12,531 nt of DNA from Thermoplasmata archaeon (GCA_021827885.1 JAKAUD010000042.1:1-12531); one strand, 5' to 3'; counted from the first letter of the stretch, positions 1 to 5,496 are shown. A program made the numbers and translations. The notes: a model not told the origin generated them from the sequence alone.

Positions 1-41
1 AACAGGTGGCAAACGATCTGCAGGACCGTTTCAGCGCATAG
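1..41 (+). CDS. Possible C-terminal end of a host gene (partial)
   Basis: In the frame starting at base 3 the sequence reads QVANDLQDRFSA and then TAG at 39-41, directly before the first base of the tRNA. The residues look like an ordinary amphipathic helical C-terminus, and this is the only frame here with a plausible protein end. Only 12 codons are visible, so the family cannot be named. It would be host chromosome outside the integrated element. Confidence 0.3.
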   Translation, partial: QVANDLQDRFSA

Positions 42-122
42 GCGGGGATGGCCCAGCGGTACGGCGGCAGCCTGCTAAGCTGTTTCTCTATGAGAGCGAG
101 GGTTCGAATCCCTCTCCCCGCG
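42..122 (+). tRNA. tRNA-Ser (anticodon GCT)
   Basis: Class II tRNA decoding AGC/AGU serine codons. The acceptor stem GCGGGGA (42-48) pairs with TCCCCGC (115-121), with discriminator G122 as expected for serine. The D stem is GCC/GGC at 51-53/63-65. The anticodon stem 67-71/79-83 encloses loop CTGCTAA with anticodon GCT at 74-76. A long variable arm (TCTC/GAGA) lies at about 85-95. The T stem GAGGG/CCCTC (98-102/110-114) holds the loop TTCGAAT. No CCA is encoded. The 3' half is overlapped antisense by the integrase reading frame, so this gene is the likely integration target and its 3' end was presumably restored by the element. Confidence 0.96.
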
Positions 123-1088
123 CTTAGTATTATACAACCCGCAACGAATTCGAACCCTGTTCATTTCTTCACGGGTCCGAAAAAAACTGTTCCATTGTGA
201 AAGTACCTCATTTGACGCCTCCTCACTCGTCACATGCGTGTAAATCTGCGTGGATGCTATACTTTTATGACCAAGGAGCACCTGTATCTTGCGGGTATCC
301 AGTCCATGCCCGCGCACCCCTCCCTTCAGGAGTGTCGTGGCGAACCAGTGCCTCAGGGCATGGGGTGAGACCATCCCGGCTTTTCCGCGGATGGCGGATT
401 CCTTTATCCTCCTGCGCACGTAATCGGGCGAAGGCCTTTTCACAACGATCCCGCCATCCACGACGTGCTCTGCTACGAAGAGTGCCGGATCATTCGGCGC
501 CCTGGGTCGGTGCTTCTCGACGTATTCCGTGATCTCTGAATGCATCTGCGCGGAAAGCGGAACGTACCTGTCATCCTCCCTCTTAGAACTCCTGACCAGC
601 AGCCTCCCCTCCTCAAGATCGGAGAGATTGATTTTTGATATCTCCGACACGCGGAGACCGCAGTATGCCGCAAGCTTCACCCAGATTGTATTCCTGAGCC
701 TGATGCTCTCGTTCGCGTATAGCCTTGCCCCCTTCAGCACTTTCTGCACCTCCTCATCCGTGGGGATGTACCTTGGCCTCGGCTTCCCGGCAGGGATGGT
801 CGGCACGCCGACAGGGGAGTCCATGAACCTGCAGAACGCCCTGAACCCGTTCAGGTGGTTCTGCACGGTCTTGTCCCTGCTCTGCCCTGACCTGGAATCT
901 ATGAATTCAAAAACTTGATCCTCCGTGAAGTCCAGCGGGTCAAGGAAGGCCGAGATGAACTTCACGCTCCTCACCATTCTCTTCACGGTCTCCGAAGAAT
1001 ATCTGGGTTTTGTGCTTCTCCTGAGCCACTTCACGAACTCAGGAAGCTTCTCGGCAAGACCGGGTTCTATTTCCCTGGCGGGACTCAT
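75..1088 (-). CDS. Tyrosine recombinase / integrase (XerA-like)
   Basis: Site-specific recombinase that would integrate and excise the element at the adjacent tRNA-Ser gene. With the start at 1088 the protein is 337 aa: an N-terminal SAM-like core-binding domain (about 10-95) and a C-terminal catalytic domain (about 105-305). All catalytic positions are visible: R146 in CGLRVSE, K169 in SSKRE, H243 and R246 in HALRH, H274 in LGHKS, and nucleophile Y283 in TQIYTHV. The start at 1088 is preferred over an in-frame ATG at 1121 because it makes an ATGA overlap with the upstream gene and follows GGAAGGCGG. A typical recombinase would end about 25-30 residues after the tyrosine; the extra tail, including RDSNPRS, is translated antisense through the junction and tRNA T-arm. 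It is the last gene of the 2712-75 operon. Confidence 0.93.
   Translation of the reverse strand: MSPAREIEPGLAEKLPEFVKWLRRSTKPRYSSETVKRMVRSVKFISAFLDPLDFTEDQVFEFIDSRSGQSRDKTVQNHLNGFRAFCRFMDSPVGVPTIPAGKPRPRYIPTDEEVQKVLKGARLYANESIRLRNTIWVKLAAYCGLRVSEISKINLSDLEEGRLLVRSSKREDDRYVPLSAQMHSEITEYVEKHRPRAPNDPALFVAEHVVDGGIVVKRPSPDYVRRRIKESAIRGKAGMVSPHALRHWFATTLLKGGVRGHGLDTRKIQVLLGHKSIASTQIYTHVTSEEASNEVLSQWNSFFRTREEMNRVRIRCGLYNTKRGERDSNPRSHRETA
78..122. other. Probable attachment site (tRNA 3' half, element-chromosome junction)
   Basis: Archaeal tyrosine recombinases commonly integrate into the 3' half of tRNA genes, with the integrase gene lying just inside the element. Here the integrase frame enters the tRNA antisense and stops at TAG opposite 75-77 in the anticodon loop. 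The exact crossover cannot be placed from one end. No second copy of the T-arm/acceptor sequence in direct orientation was seen in this window, so the partner site lies outside it or has been lost. An inverted copy of the T-arm core AGGGTTCGAAT lies at 148-158 (copy at 99-109). Confidence 0.5.
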
Positions 1089-2002
1089 GCTGTGAGCACC
1101 GCCTTCCTTTTCTTCAGCCATGCCTGGAAATCGGCGTCGGCTTCTGAATCAAGCCATATAATGTTCTGCAGTATGGTGTTAGCCTCCGGCACGGTCGTGG
1201 GGTTAAGAACGAACTTGCCGTCCTTCAGCTTCACCTTGGCATTGAAGAGCGGTTCTTTCTGGCCATAATACTCAACAAACAGAGGGCCGTATTTCTTCAT
1301 TTTTCCCTCGAGCCCCTCCATGATCCGGTCCCTCTGCTTTGCGGACATCTCTCTCTCCTCGCTGCCGCTGCTCTTCTGCCCGGCATTTCCAGCCGGCTGG
1401 CTGCGGTGTGAGTTTTCTATGTCCGGTGGCACTTCCCCGTCGATAACGTCGTACATATCCTCGGCATCCTGCGTGAAAATTCTTGATGCACCGGTGGCAC
1501 GCAATATCATGTCCACGTATGCGCGCTTGATGGCCATCTTCAGGATCGTGTTGTCGATCCATGCAACCATGTTTATCATGGACACCTTATCGCCCTTCTG
1601 GCGCATCTTGTCCATCTGTGTGATCATGCTCTTCATGTACTTCGGGTCAAGGGACGAGCAATAGCCTTCACCATCCGAGATCTTCTCTCCCCTGCCGTTG
1701 AAGCCTGAAACCCTTATGGTATAGGACACGTACGGGTTCTCCCCGGTGAGCTGCCTGTCGCATGTCTTCTCCGATATCTCGTCCCGTATGTTGAAATACT
1801 TGGACAGCAGCTCTGCCCCCGGCTTGTAACACGACGGCTTGTTTCCGCCCGGCAGCACACCGTAGTCGACGCCCCTGACCATTATGGCCTTGAATATGTG
1901 CGTCAGCGCATTTCCCGCCTTTCCCAGCTCGTTCCACTCCGACGGAACGTCGAACGGCATCATGGCCATGCTCTCCCTTCTTTCCACCTGTTCACTCATC
2001 AT
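1085..2002 (-). CDS. Phage-type recombination / single-strand-annealing-like protein
   Basis: Protein of 305 aa. The start at 2002 is chosen because GGAGGG sits 8 nt upstream; an in-frame ATG at 1999 directly follows. Residues 45-70 carry a VDYGVLPGG stretch followed by KPGAELLSKYFNI, and residues 155-180 carry KMAIKRAYVDMILRATGAS and then FTQDAED. I recall these two blocks (YG-I-PG..KP-L-KPGAE-L and KMA-KRA-VDA-L..T-ASD-FTQD) from uncharacterised phage and integrative-element proteins often grouped with annealing recombinases; that functional link is from memory and not proven here. A polar linker (about 189-217) rich in S, G, Q and E separates a basic C-terminal domain. It lies directly upstream of the integrase with an ATGA overlap, which fits a recombination role in the element. 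Confidence 0.55.
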   Translation of the reverse strand: MMSEQVERRESMAMMPFDVPSEWNELGKAGNALTHIFKAIMVRGVDYGVLPGGNKPSCYKPGAELLSKYFNIRDEISEKTCDRQLTGENPYVSYTIRVSGFNGRGEKISDGEGYCSSLDPKYMKSMITQMDKMRQKGDKVSMINMVAWIDNTILKMAIKRAYVDMILRATGASRIFTQDAEDMYDVIDGEVPPDIENSHRSQPAGNAGQKSSGSEEREMSAKQRDRIMEGLEGKMKKYGPLFVEYYGQKEPLFNAKVKLKDGKFVLNPTTVPEANTILQNIIWLDSEADADFQAWLKKRKAVLTA

Positions 2003-2120
2003 TTTCTTTTCCCTCCTTGCAAAAAGCGGCGGAATCCGGCCGCTCCAACTCCTCAATTCCCGTGGCACCATCTGAAATGCCGGATCCCCGCGTGTTCCCA
2101 AAAATTCCGTTCAGCTTCAT
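1992..2120 (-). CDS. Small 42-aa protein linked by overlaps at both ends
   Basis: The frame starts at an ATG (2120-2118) that forms an ATGA overlap with the stop of the upstream coiled-coil gene. It ends at TGA (1994-1992), 11 nt inside the start of the downstream annealing-like gene. It begins MKLNGIFGNTRG and ends CKEGKENDE. It is acidic at the C-terminus and shows no membrane segment or known motif. Its support is positional: it exactly fills the only gap in an otherwise fully overlapping operon, and its last codons contain the ribosome site of the next gene. It may be a true protein or a coupling leader that delivers ribosomes to the annealing-like gene. Confidence 0.5.
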   Translation of the reverse strand: MKLNGIFGNTRGSGISDGATGIEELERPDSAAFCKEGKENDE

Positions 2121-2413
2121 TTCGTCACTCTCCCCAACTCCAGCTTCAACTGTGCACTCCTGAGCTTCAGCGACGCCAGTTCCTCCCGGACGCGCACAAT
2201 TTGCCTGTCGGTCGCCCTGATCCGGCGCTCGACGGCTTTCGATTTCCCGTCGCGCTGCATCTCCCTGATCAGGGACAGCTTCCTTGCACTCAGCCTCTCC
2301 AGCCGTTCCTCGCGCGTGCGTATCCTCCTTCCGGAACTCCTGAGCTCATTGAGCGCGGGCACGGCGGCATAGACTCTCTTCATGCGCATCCCTGCACTCC
2401 CGTTGCTCAGCAT
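2117..2413 (-). CDS. Small basic coiled-coil protein, function unknown
   Basis: A 98-aa protein from the ATG at 2413; an in-frame GTG lies at 2416. From about residue 24 to the end it is one long charged helix with heptad-like spacing of leucine, isoleucine and valine (REERLERLSARKLSLIREM, then IVRVREELASLKLRSAQLKL), so a coiled-coil is the clear prediction. It is strongly basic and arginine-rich. The start overlaps the stop of the preceding gene in a TGATG arrangement with GGGAGGTG just upstream, and its stop overlaps the next small gene by ATGA. No family is recognised. Inside an element operon with integrase and annealing-like protein it could be an accessory DNA-binding or structural factor, which is inference only. 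Confidence 0.7.
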   Translation of the reverse strand: MLSNGSAGMRMKRVYAAVPALNELRSSGRRIRTREERLERLSARKLSLIREMQRDGKSKAVERRIRATDRQIVRVREELASLKLRSAQLKLELGRVTK

Positions 2414-2712
2414 CACGCACCTCCCGTCAGGCAGCTTTCGAGGAACACCGGTTGAACCGCTGGCTCACCGGGAAAGCACTGCGTCCACTTCTCCAGCAAT
2501 CCCTGCAGTTCATTCGCCGCCCTGACATAGGAGTCGTGCAGGCACGGGTTCATGGAAAACCGTGAACGGATCACTTTGCGGCACACCTGTACCTCTTTGG
2601 CAGCCGCCGTTATCCTTGCCCTGAGATAGGGCATGTAGTCAATCACCAGGCAGTCGTCCATTTGCGGCCCCTCCGCACCCGTCATTTCGCCTCCTTTTCC
2701 CATTTCATTCAT
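2413..2712 (-). CDS. First gene of the integrase operon, unknown 99-aa protein
   Basis: The start at 2712 follows GGAGG with 9 nt spacing. Downstream in-frame ATGs at 2685 and 2658 also have GGAGG-like sequences, so the true start is uncertain. The likely structured part begins at MDDCLVIDY (about residue 19). It is predicted to be two helices, with arginine and lysine residues (RARITAAAKEVQVCRKVIRSRF) and four cysteines spread through the chain without a CxxC zinc motif. No family is recognised. Its stop overlaps the coiled-coil gene start (TGATG). It heads the overlapping operon, about 85 bp from an AT-rich box at 2795-2804 that is nearly symmetric and may serve as TATA box in both directions. 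Confidence 0.6.
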   Translation of the reverse strand: MNEMGKGGEMTGAEGPQMDDCLVIDYMPYLRARITAAAKEVQVCRKVIRSRFSMNPCLHDSYVRAANELQGLLEKWTQCFPGEPAVQPVFLESCLTGGA

Positions 2713-2794
2713 CCCGTGTTTCCTCCGTAAAAATTCCGGTTCCCATTGGCGGACCAAAAAAGTGGTGAGCCTCCTGACCTTTCGCCGGGAAAAA

Positions 2795-2804
2795 ATTAAT
2801 TAAA
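2795..2804 (+). promoter_or_regulatory. TATA box, leaderless promoter for the 57-aa basic protein (possibly bidirectional)
   Basis: ATTAATTAAA preceded by GGGAAAAA, a BRE-like purine stretch. Its centre is about 25 bp from the ATG at 2825, the archaeal spacing that puts transcription start at or next to the start codon. The core TTAATTAA is palindromic and lies between divergent genes, so it could also drive the minus-strand operon with a leader of about 60 nt. Confidence 0.55.
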
Positions 2805-2824
2805 GCGCCAACGCATGTATAATC

Positions 2825-2998
2825 ATGGTTGACAAAAGGAAAGTCGTAAGAAAAAGACTTGGAAACAGAGACATCAGAGCGGGGGAGAAGAGCATCGAAA
2901 AAGGTCTCCTTGGTCCAAGAGGATACGGGGTTCTGAAGGGAACCGAGGACATCGCCAAGGGAATCAGTAAGGACAGAAGAACCAGAAAGAGAAAATGA
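2825..2998 (+). CDS. Small basic protein (57 aa), unknown
   Basis: The frame begins MVDKRKVVRKRLGNRD and ends KDRRTRKRK. It has about ten lysines and ten arginines against seven acidic residues. A glycine-rich middle (KGLLGPRGYGVLKG) separates two charged ends. The length, composition and lack of a hydrophobic core suggest a nucleic-acid or ribosome-associated peptide; no family is recognised. Support comes from the TATA box at leaderless distance and from good codon use over the whole frame. The gene is convergent with the 127-aa protein gene, with only 6 nt between their stops. Minus-strand frames across this stretch are shadows. Confidence 0.6.
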   Translation: MVDKRKVVRKRLGNRDIRAGEKSIEKGLLGPRGYGVLKGTEDIAKGISKDRRTRKRK

Positions 2999-3004
2999 GG
3001 CCAT

Positions 3005-3388
3005 TCAATCCTCCCTCCATATCCACGTATCTCTGACACTGGTATCTTCCAACAGCTCTGAAACGGCTTCATCATTGAAGAAGCACTTCGCCTGGAATGC
3101 CATCTCATTCAGAACTCGTGAAAGGCACACGCCACGGTCCCCGGTGAAAGAAACCCTGACAGTCCCGATGCCATTGGCATATGACCATTCAAAACGGTCG
3201 TCGGGGAACCTTGACTTCTGTCGGTCTGCCTGTGTCTTTCCAATCTCGTTGAACCTTGTCTCGCTTGTCAGGAACTCCTCTTCATATTCTACGCTTGTTT
3301 TTTCCTCCGTTCCGCTAATCCGGAACATGAAGTGATCGGGTACTGCATGCATCTCCTCGTCATATTTTCGTACCCTTGCCATTCTCAT
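3005..3388 (-). CDS. 127-aa protein coupled to an RHH regulator, unknown
   Basis: Translation starts at an ATG (3388) inside an ATGA overlap with the RHH stop, preceded by AAAGGAGGT, an almost perfect ribosome site six bases upstream, so strong coupled expression is expected. The chain is acidic and soluble. It has a basic N-terminus (MRMARVRKYDEEM), a probable beta-strand-rich middle (FEWSYANGIGTVRVSF), a helix with a cysteine (VLNEMAFQAKCFF) and an acidic end with tryptophans (DTWIWRED). It carries no recognisable RelE, PIN, MazF or HEPN motif. The arrangement of small DNA-binding protein followed by a coupled small protein is that of antitoxin-toxin pairs, but the function is open. It could also be a co-repressor or partner of the RHH protein. 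Confidence 0.75.
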   Translation of the reverse strand: MRMARVRKYDEEMHAVPDHFMFRISGTEEKTSVEYEEEFLTSETRFNEIGKTQADRQKSRFPDDRFEWSYANGIGTVRVSFTGDRGVCLSRVLNEMAFQAKCFFNDEAVSELLEDTSVRDTWIWRED

Positions 3389-3543
3389 GCCTGTACCTCC
3401 TTTATTTTCGATAACTGCTGCACTTTTTCGCGGACAGCCTCTATGATAAACTCACTGCGGTTCCTATATCCCATATCGCTGGTAGAAATCGCTTTCTCTA
3501 CTTTCAGGACAAGATCATGGGGCACCTTTATTGTATCATACAT
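3385..3543 (-). CDS. Ribbon-helix-helix (CopG/Arc-type) regulator, upstream copy
   Basis: A small dimeric DNA-binding protein of about 52 aa. The strand TIKVPHDLVLKVEKAI is followed by helix A and the helix-turn-helix pair YRNRSEFIIEAVREKVQQL, the hallmark of the RHH fold in which the N-terminal strand inserts into the DNA major groove. The ATG at 3543 is preferred because GGAGA lies 7 nt upstream and the family begins right at the strand; an in-frame ATG at 3570 would add nine residues. It is the first gene of a two-gene operon with the 127-aa protein (ATGA overlap) and lies divergent to a close paralogue at 3661. The shared intergenic region holds repeated ATTAC half-sites, so autoregulation is likely. 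Confidence 0.88.
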   Translation of the reverse strand: MYDTIKVPHDLVLKVEKAISTSDMGYRNRSEFIIEAVREKVQQLSKIKEVQA

Positions 3544-3568
3544 CTTTCTTTCTCCATCGGTGTTATAC

Positions 3569-3648
3569 ATTACTAATCAATTACTCCTATTAAATGGTTG
3601 TTATGTATTACATCTGTATTACTCCCAATCGTTAATTTCGATGTAATA
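3569..3648. promoter_or_regulatory. Divergent promoter region with phased ATTAC half-sites (probable RHH operator)
   Basis: ATTAC occurs at 3569, 3580, 3607 and 3618, and inverted at 3643-3647. The first two and the second two are each spaced exactly 11 bp, one DNA turn, so they face the same side. TATTACATC (3606-3614) and GATGTAATA (3640-3648) form a perfect 9-bp inverted repeat. ATTACTCC is repeated at 3580 and 3618. A TATA-like ATTTAATA for the minus strand (3588-3595) lies between the two pairs, and TTAATTTC near 3632 could serve the plus strand. Tandem half-sites at one-turn spacing are typical for RHH repressors; binding is inferred. Confidence 0.6.
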
Positions 3649-3660
3649 TAATTGCCATCC

Positions 3661-3834
3661 ATGGCAACGTCATACACGACGGTAAAGATCCCTGACCAGT
3701 TGCTTGAGAAGATAGAGGAAATAATTCGCGAGCACCCTGAATATGCATACCGCAATCGCTCCGAGTTCATCATTGAGGCGATACGGGAGAAGATACGTAC
3801 CCTGGAGGATCGAAAAAAATCCCAGAATCCATGA
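3661..3834 (+). CDS. Ribbon-helix-helix (CopG/Arc-type) regulator, divergent copy
   Basis: A 57-aa RHH protein starting at the ATG at 3661; an in-frame TTG at 3652 is less likely. The strand TTVKIPDQLLEKIEEII is followed by YRNRSEFIIEAIREKIRTL, then a short basic tail. It shares the core YRNRSEFIIEA(V/I)REK(V/I) with the divergent RHH protein at 3385-3543, so the two arose by duplication or from a common family and may bind the same sites or form heterodimers. Unlike its paralogue it has no coupled downstream gene: its 3' end faces the VapB-like gene on the other strand. Confidence 0.88.
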   Translation: MATSYTTVKIPDQLLEKIEEIIREHPEYAYRNRSEFIIEAIREKIRTLEDRKKSQNP

Positions 3835-3891
3835 TCCTTCGGGTAGGAGAGACCACAGGTATTCAGTTCACTGGCCCCCTGTAGAATGTCC

Positions 3892-4044
3892 TCATACTGA
3901 AATCTCCTTCTGACGGCGTTCTTCAAGCAACTTGTCGATTACCTCGGGGTAGGTGTCCACGAAGAAAACGTGCCTCAAATTTTTCAGTTCCTTATGGGCT
4001 TCCTTGGATACTTTTATGGTTACGACTCCTGACTCCATATTCAT
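3892..4044 (-). CDS. Solitary VapB-like antitoxin-type small protein (50 aa)
   Basis: Starts at the ATG at 4044; a second in-frame ATG lies at 4038. An N-terminal strand (VVTIKVSKEAHKELKNL) is followed by a helix and a short turn (FVDTYPEVIDKLLEERR). This is the pattern of the short archaeal VapB family (TI-VS-E-H-L-L....TY-EVI-KLLE). The gene has its own TATA box within an inverted repeat at leaderless distance. Antitoxins of this type normally precede a PIN toxin on the same strand. Here only an ATGA-overlapping frame of ten codons (MRTFYRGPVN) follows before the convergent RHH gene, so the toxin is missing or was lost. The PIN-like gene at 6219 is on the other strand and 2 kb away. Confidence 0.7.
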   Translation of the reverse strand: MNMESGVVTIKVSKEAHKELKNLRHVFFVDTYPEVIDKLLEERRQKEISV

Positions 4045-4054
4045 TCAACCATGA

Positions 4055-4085
4055 GTAAAACGTAGAAGTATATAATATGTTTTAC
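4055..4085 (-). promoter_or_regulatory. TATA box inside an inverted repeat upstream of the VapB-like gene
   Basis: GTAAAACGTA (4055-4064) and TATGTTTTAC (4076-4085) form an imperfect inverted repeat (9 of 10 pairs) centred at about 4070, exactly over the AT-rich TATA element (ATTATATACTT on the minus strand). The centre is 26 bp from the ATG at 4044, so transcription is likely leaderless. A dimeric RHH protein bound here would block TBP, so this is a probable autorepression operator. Confidence 0.55.
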
Positions 4086-4144
4086 ACAGCATAGAAGATA
4101 ACAATACATGCAATAATAAAGAGAATAGAGTTTTAAGCTTTATA

Positions 4145-4771
4145 TTGCCTGACGAAAATAGAACATTGCCAGAGCGTTCTCAACGGTTGATCCTCAAGTT
4201 ATATGAGGAAAACAGGGAAGTGGTTAAGACTTCATTGCTTCCCATAGTTCCAAATTCGTATTCTCTTGAAAGATATCTGAGGGAACTTGCGGCAAACGGT
4301 TTGATAAGTATAAGGGAAGAGAAAATAGTCAGGAAAACTTTTTACGTTTCCCTTACCCTGAAAGGTCGTGCTGTGGCAGAGCAGCTGAAGCGAGTAGACG
4401 GGGCAGTGAGAGGAAGATCAATGGAAGCGGAGCCTTTCATTACAATGGAAACCAACGAAAAAGGAGAAAAGATATATGTGTTAACGCCAAATTACAGAGA
4501 ATTTGCAGAAGAAAGAAGGAAGAGACTGTCAGCACTGATACACGTGAACGTTTTGGACGATCACATAGTCTTCAAGGAGACAAATTATGAAGGAACCGGA
4601 AAAGACAGGCTTGTCGTGATATACGTGAAGCTGAACGGTAACGGCATTCTCAGGCTATGGTGCGAACTGGATGAATCATACGACTGCTGGCACGTGAGTG
4701 AAGCATGGTCATTGCCGGCCGTAAGGGAGATGTACTTCAACCAGGTGAAGAAAGGAAACATTAAGGGATGA
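4145..4771 (+). CDS. Winged-helix transcriptional regulator (MarR/ArsR-like) with unknown C-terminal domain
   Basis: Residues about 8-85 form a winged helix: helices in LPERSQRLILKLYEENREV, recognition helix in YSLERYLRELAANGLISI, then the wing (EEKIVRKTFYVSLTLKGRAVA), as in archaeal MarR-like regulators. The C-terminal half (about 100-208) alternates strands and short helices (EKIYVLTPNYREF, HIVFKETNYEG, RLVVIYVKLNGNGILRLWCEL) and may be a ligand or dimer domain; I do not recognise it. No ATG is available at the 5' end. Candidates are TTG at 4145 and TTG at 4166; the second is 25 bp from a TATA-like TTTATATT and would suit a leaderless transcript. It sits 5 nt ahead of the membrane-anchored protein gene, so it probably controls or senses with that partner. 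Confidence 0.82.
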   Translation: MPDENRTLPERSQRLILKLYEENREVVKTSLLPIVPNSYSLERYLRELAANGLISIREEKIVRKTFYVSLTLKGRAVAEQLKRVDGAVRGRSMEAEPFITMETNEKGEKIYVLTPNYREFAEERRKRLSALIHVNVLDDHIVFKETNYEGTGKDRLVVIYVKLNGNGILRLWCELDESYDCWHVSEAWSLPAVREMYFNQVKKGNIKG

Positions 4772-4776
4772 AATAG

Positions 4777-5364
4777 ATGGTAGACAGAGAAAAAAGGAAG
4801 AAACCCAACGTCAAGGAAATCTTGGGTAAGGAACTCGTTCACGGAAAGTTCCTGAAGGTATGGATGGCCATAGCAATCGCGGTAATAATCGTAGGCAGTG
4901 TCTCGGCTTACGCACTCTATGAACACGATCACGCTGCTCCAACTCTTCTTACGGAACCCCAGGTTAAAGCCGTTATGGGGGGCGGATGGAACGTTGTGTC
5001 CCTAAATAATAGCACAAGCAACGCCGGAAATACGTCGGGCATGTCGTTTATGAACATTGGAGCGGTTAACGCACTTGGAGAAAATTTCACGCGGTACGGG
5101 GAGTGGATGGTTGTGGTTGTGGAGCAATACAACACGACCCATTACTCTGAAAGGGCTTATTTCGGGTTCCTGAATTATGAAGGTGCGAGCACAACGGGCG
5201 TCATCGACGGCAACAATTATTACTATTATTCTGGATTTTTATCAACGGTATCATTTGTGCTTGGTCAGGACGGTTCGTATCTGGTTTTGATACTGTCATC
5301 AGGAATAGAGTTTAATCAGACGCAAGGCGCAACTCTGCTTACGGATCAGTTTGGGGAGTTATGA
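4777..5364 (+). CDS. Membrane-anchored exported protein, sequon-rich, unknown
   Basis: A basic N-terminus (MVDREKRKKPNVKE) is followed by one transmembrane segment at about residues 27-48 (VWMAIAIAVIIVGSVSAYAL). A domain of about 145 residues follows that should face outside. It contains about six N-x-S/T sequons (for example NNS, NTS, NFT, NTT and NQT) and aromatic strand-like stretches such as NNYYYYSGF and GSYLVLILSSG. This fits an archaeal cell-surface glycoprotein held by an uncleaved signal anchor. There is no cysteine for a lipobox and no catalytic motif that I recognise. It is cotranscribed with the winged-helix regulator just upstream. The pair could be a surface-stress or immunity unit, which is inference. 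Confidence 0.8.
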   Translation: MVDREKRKKPNVKEILGKELVHGKFLKVWMAIAIAVIIVGSVSAYALYEHDHAAPTLLTEPQVKAVMGGGWNVVSLNNSTSNAGNTSGMSFMNIGAVNALGENFTRYGEWMVVVVEQYNTTHYSERAYFGFLNYEGASTTGVIDGNNYYYYSGFLSTVSFVLGQDGSYLVLILSSGIEFNQTQGATLLTDQFGEL

Positions 5365-5417
5365 GTTAACATGAAACACCGGGATGAAGAAAAGTGCGTC
5401 ATGTTCCATAGTAAATA

Positions 5418-5427
5418 TTTATATAAA
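5418..5427 (+). promoter_or_regulatory. TATA box upstream of the helical-protein/PIN-like operon
   Basis: TTTATATAAA is a near-ideal archaeal TATA box in a gene-free 132-bp gap. Transcription would start near 5450, giving a leader of about 45-50 nt before the ATG at 5497. Inside that leader a 12-codon frame (ATG at 5466, MNALNVRNDIDV) ends at 5504, overlapping the main start by 8 nt, so it may act as an upstream coupling frame. Nothing else was found in the gap. Confidence 0.55.
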
Positions 5428-5496
5428 GCATATGATTAATTAATAGCTAATTACAATAATATTGAATGAATGCACTAAATGTGCGGAATGATATAG

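Noticed and set aside
197..918. Plus-strand open frames opposite the integrase
   Set aside because: They are shadows of the integrase, which has all catalytic residues on the minus strand; no ribosome site or family features.
2705..3108. Two minus-strand frames overlapping the 57-aa plus-strand gene
   Set aside because: Low-complexity, hydrophobic shadow translations (FLFLVLLSLL type); the plus strand has a TATA box at leaderless distance and better codon use.
3573..3926. Minus-strand frame of 117 codons across the divergent RHH gene
   Set aside because: It is antisense to a clear RHH protein and to the operator region; no promoter or known family.
5371..5439. Plus-strand frame of 22 codons after the anchored protein
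   Set aside because: It runs through the TATA box of the next operon and has no ribosome site of note.
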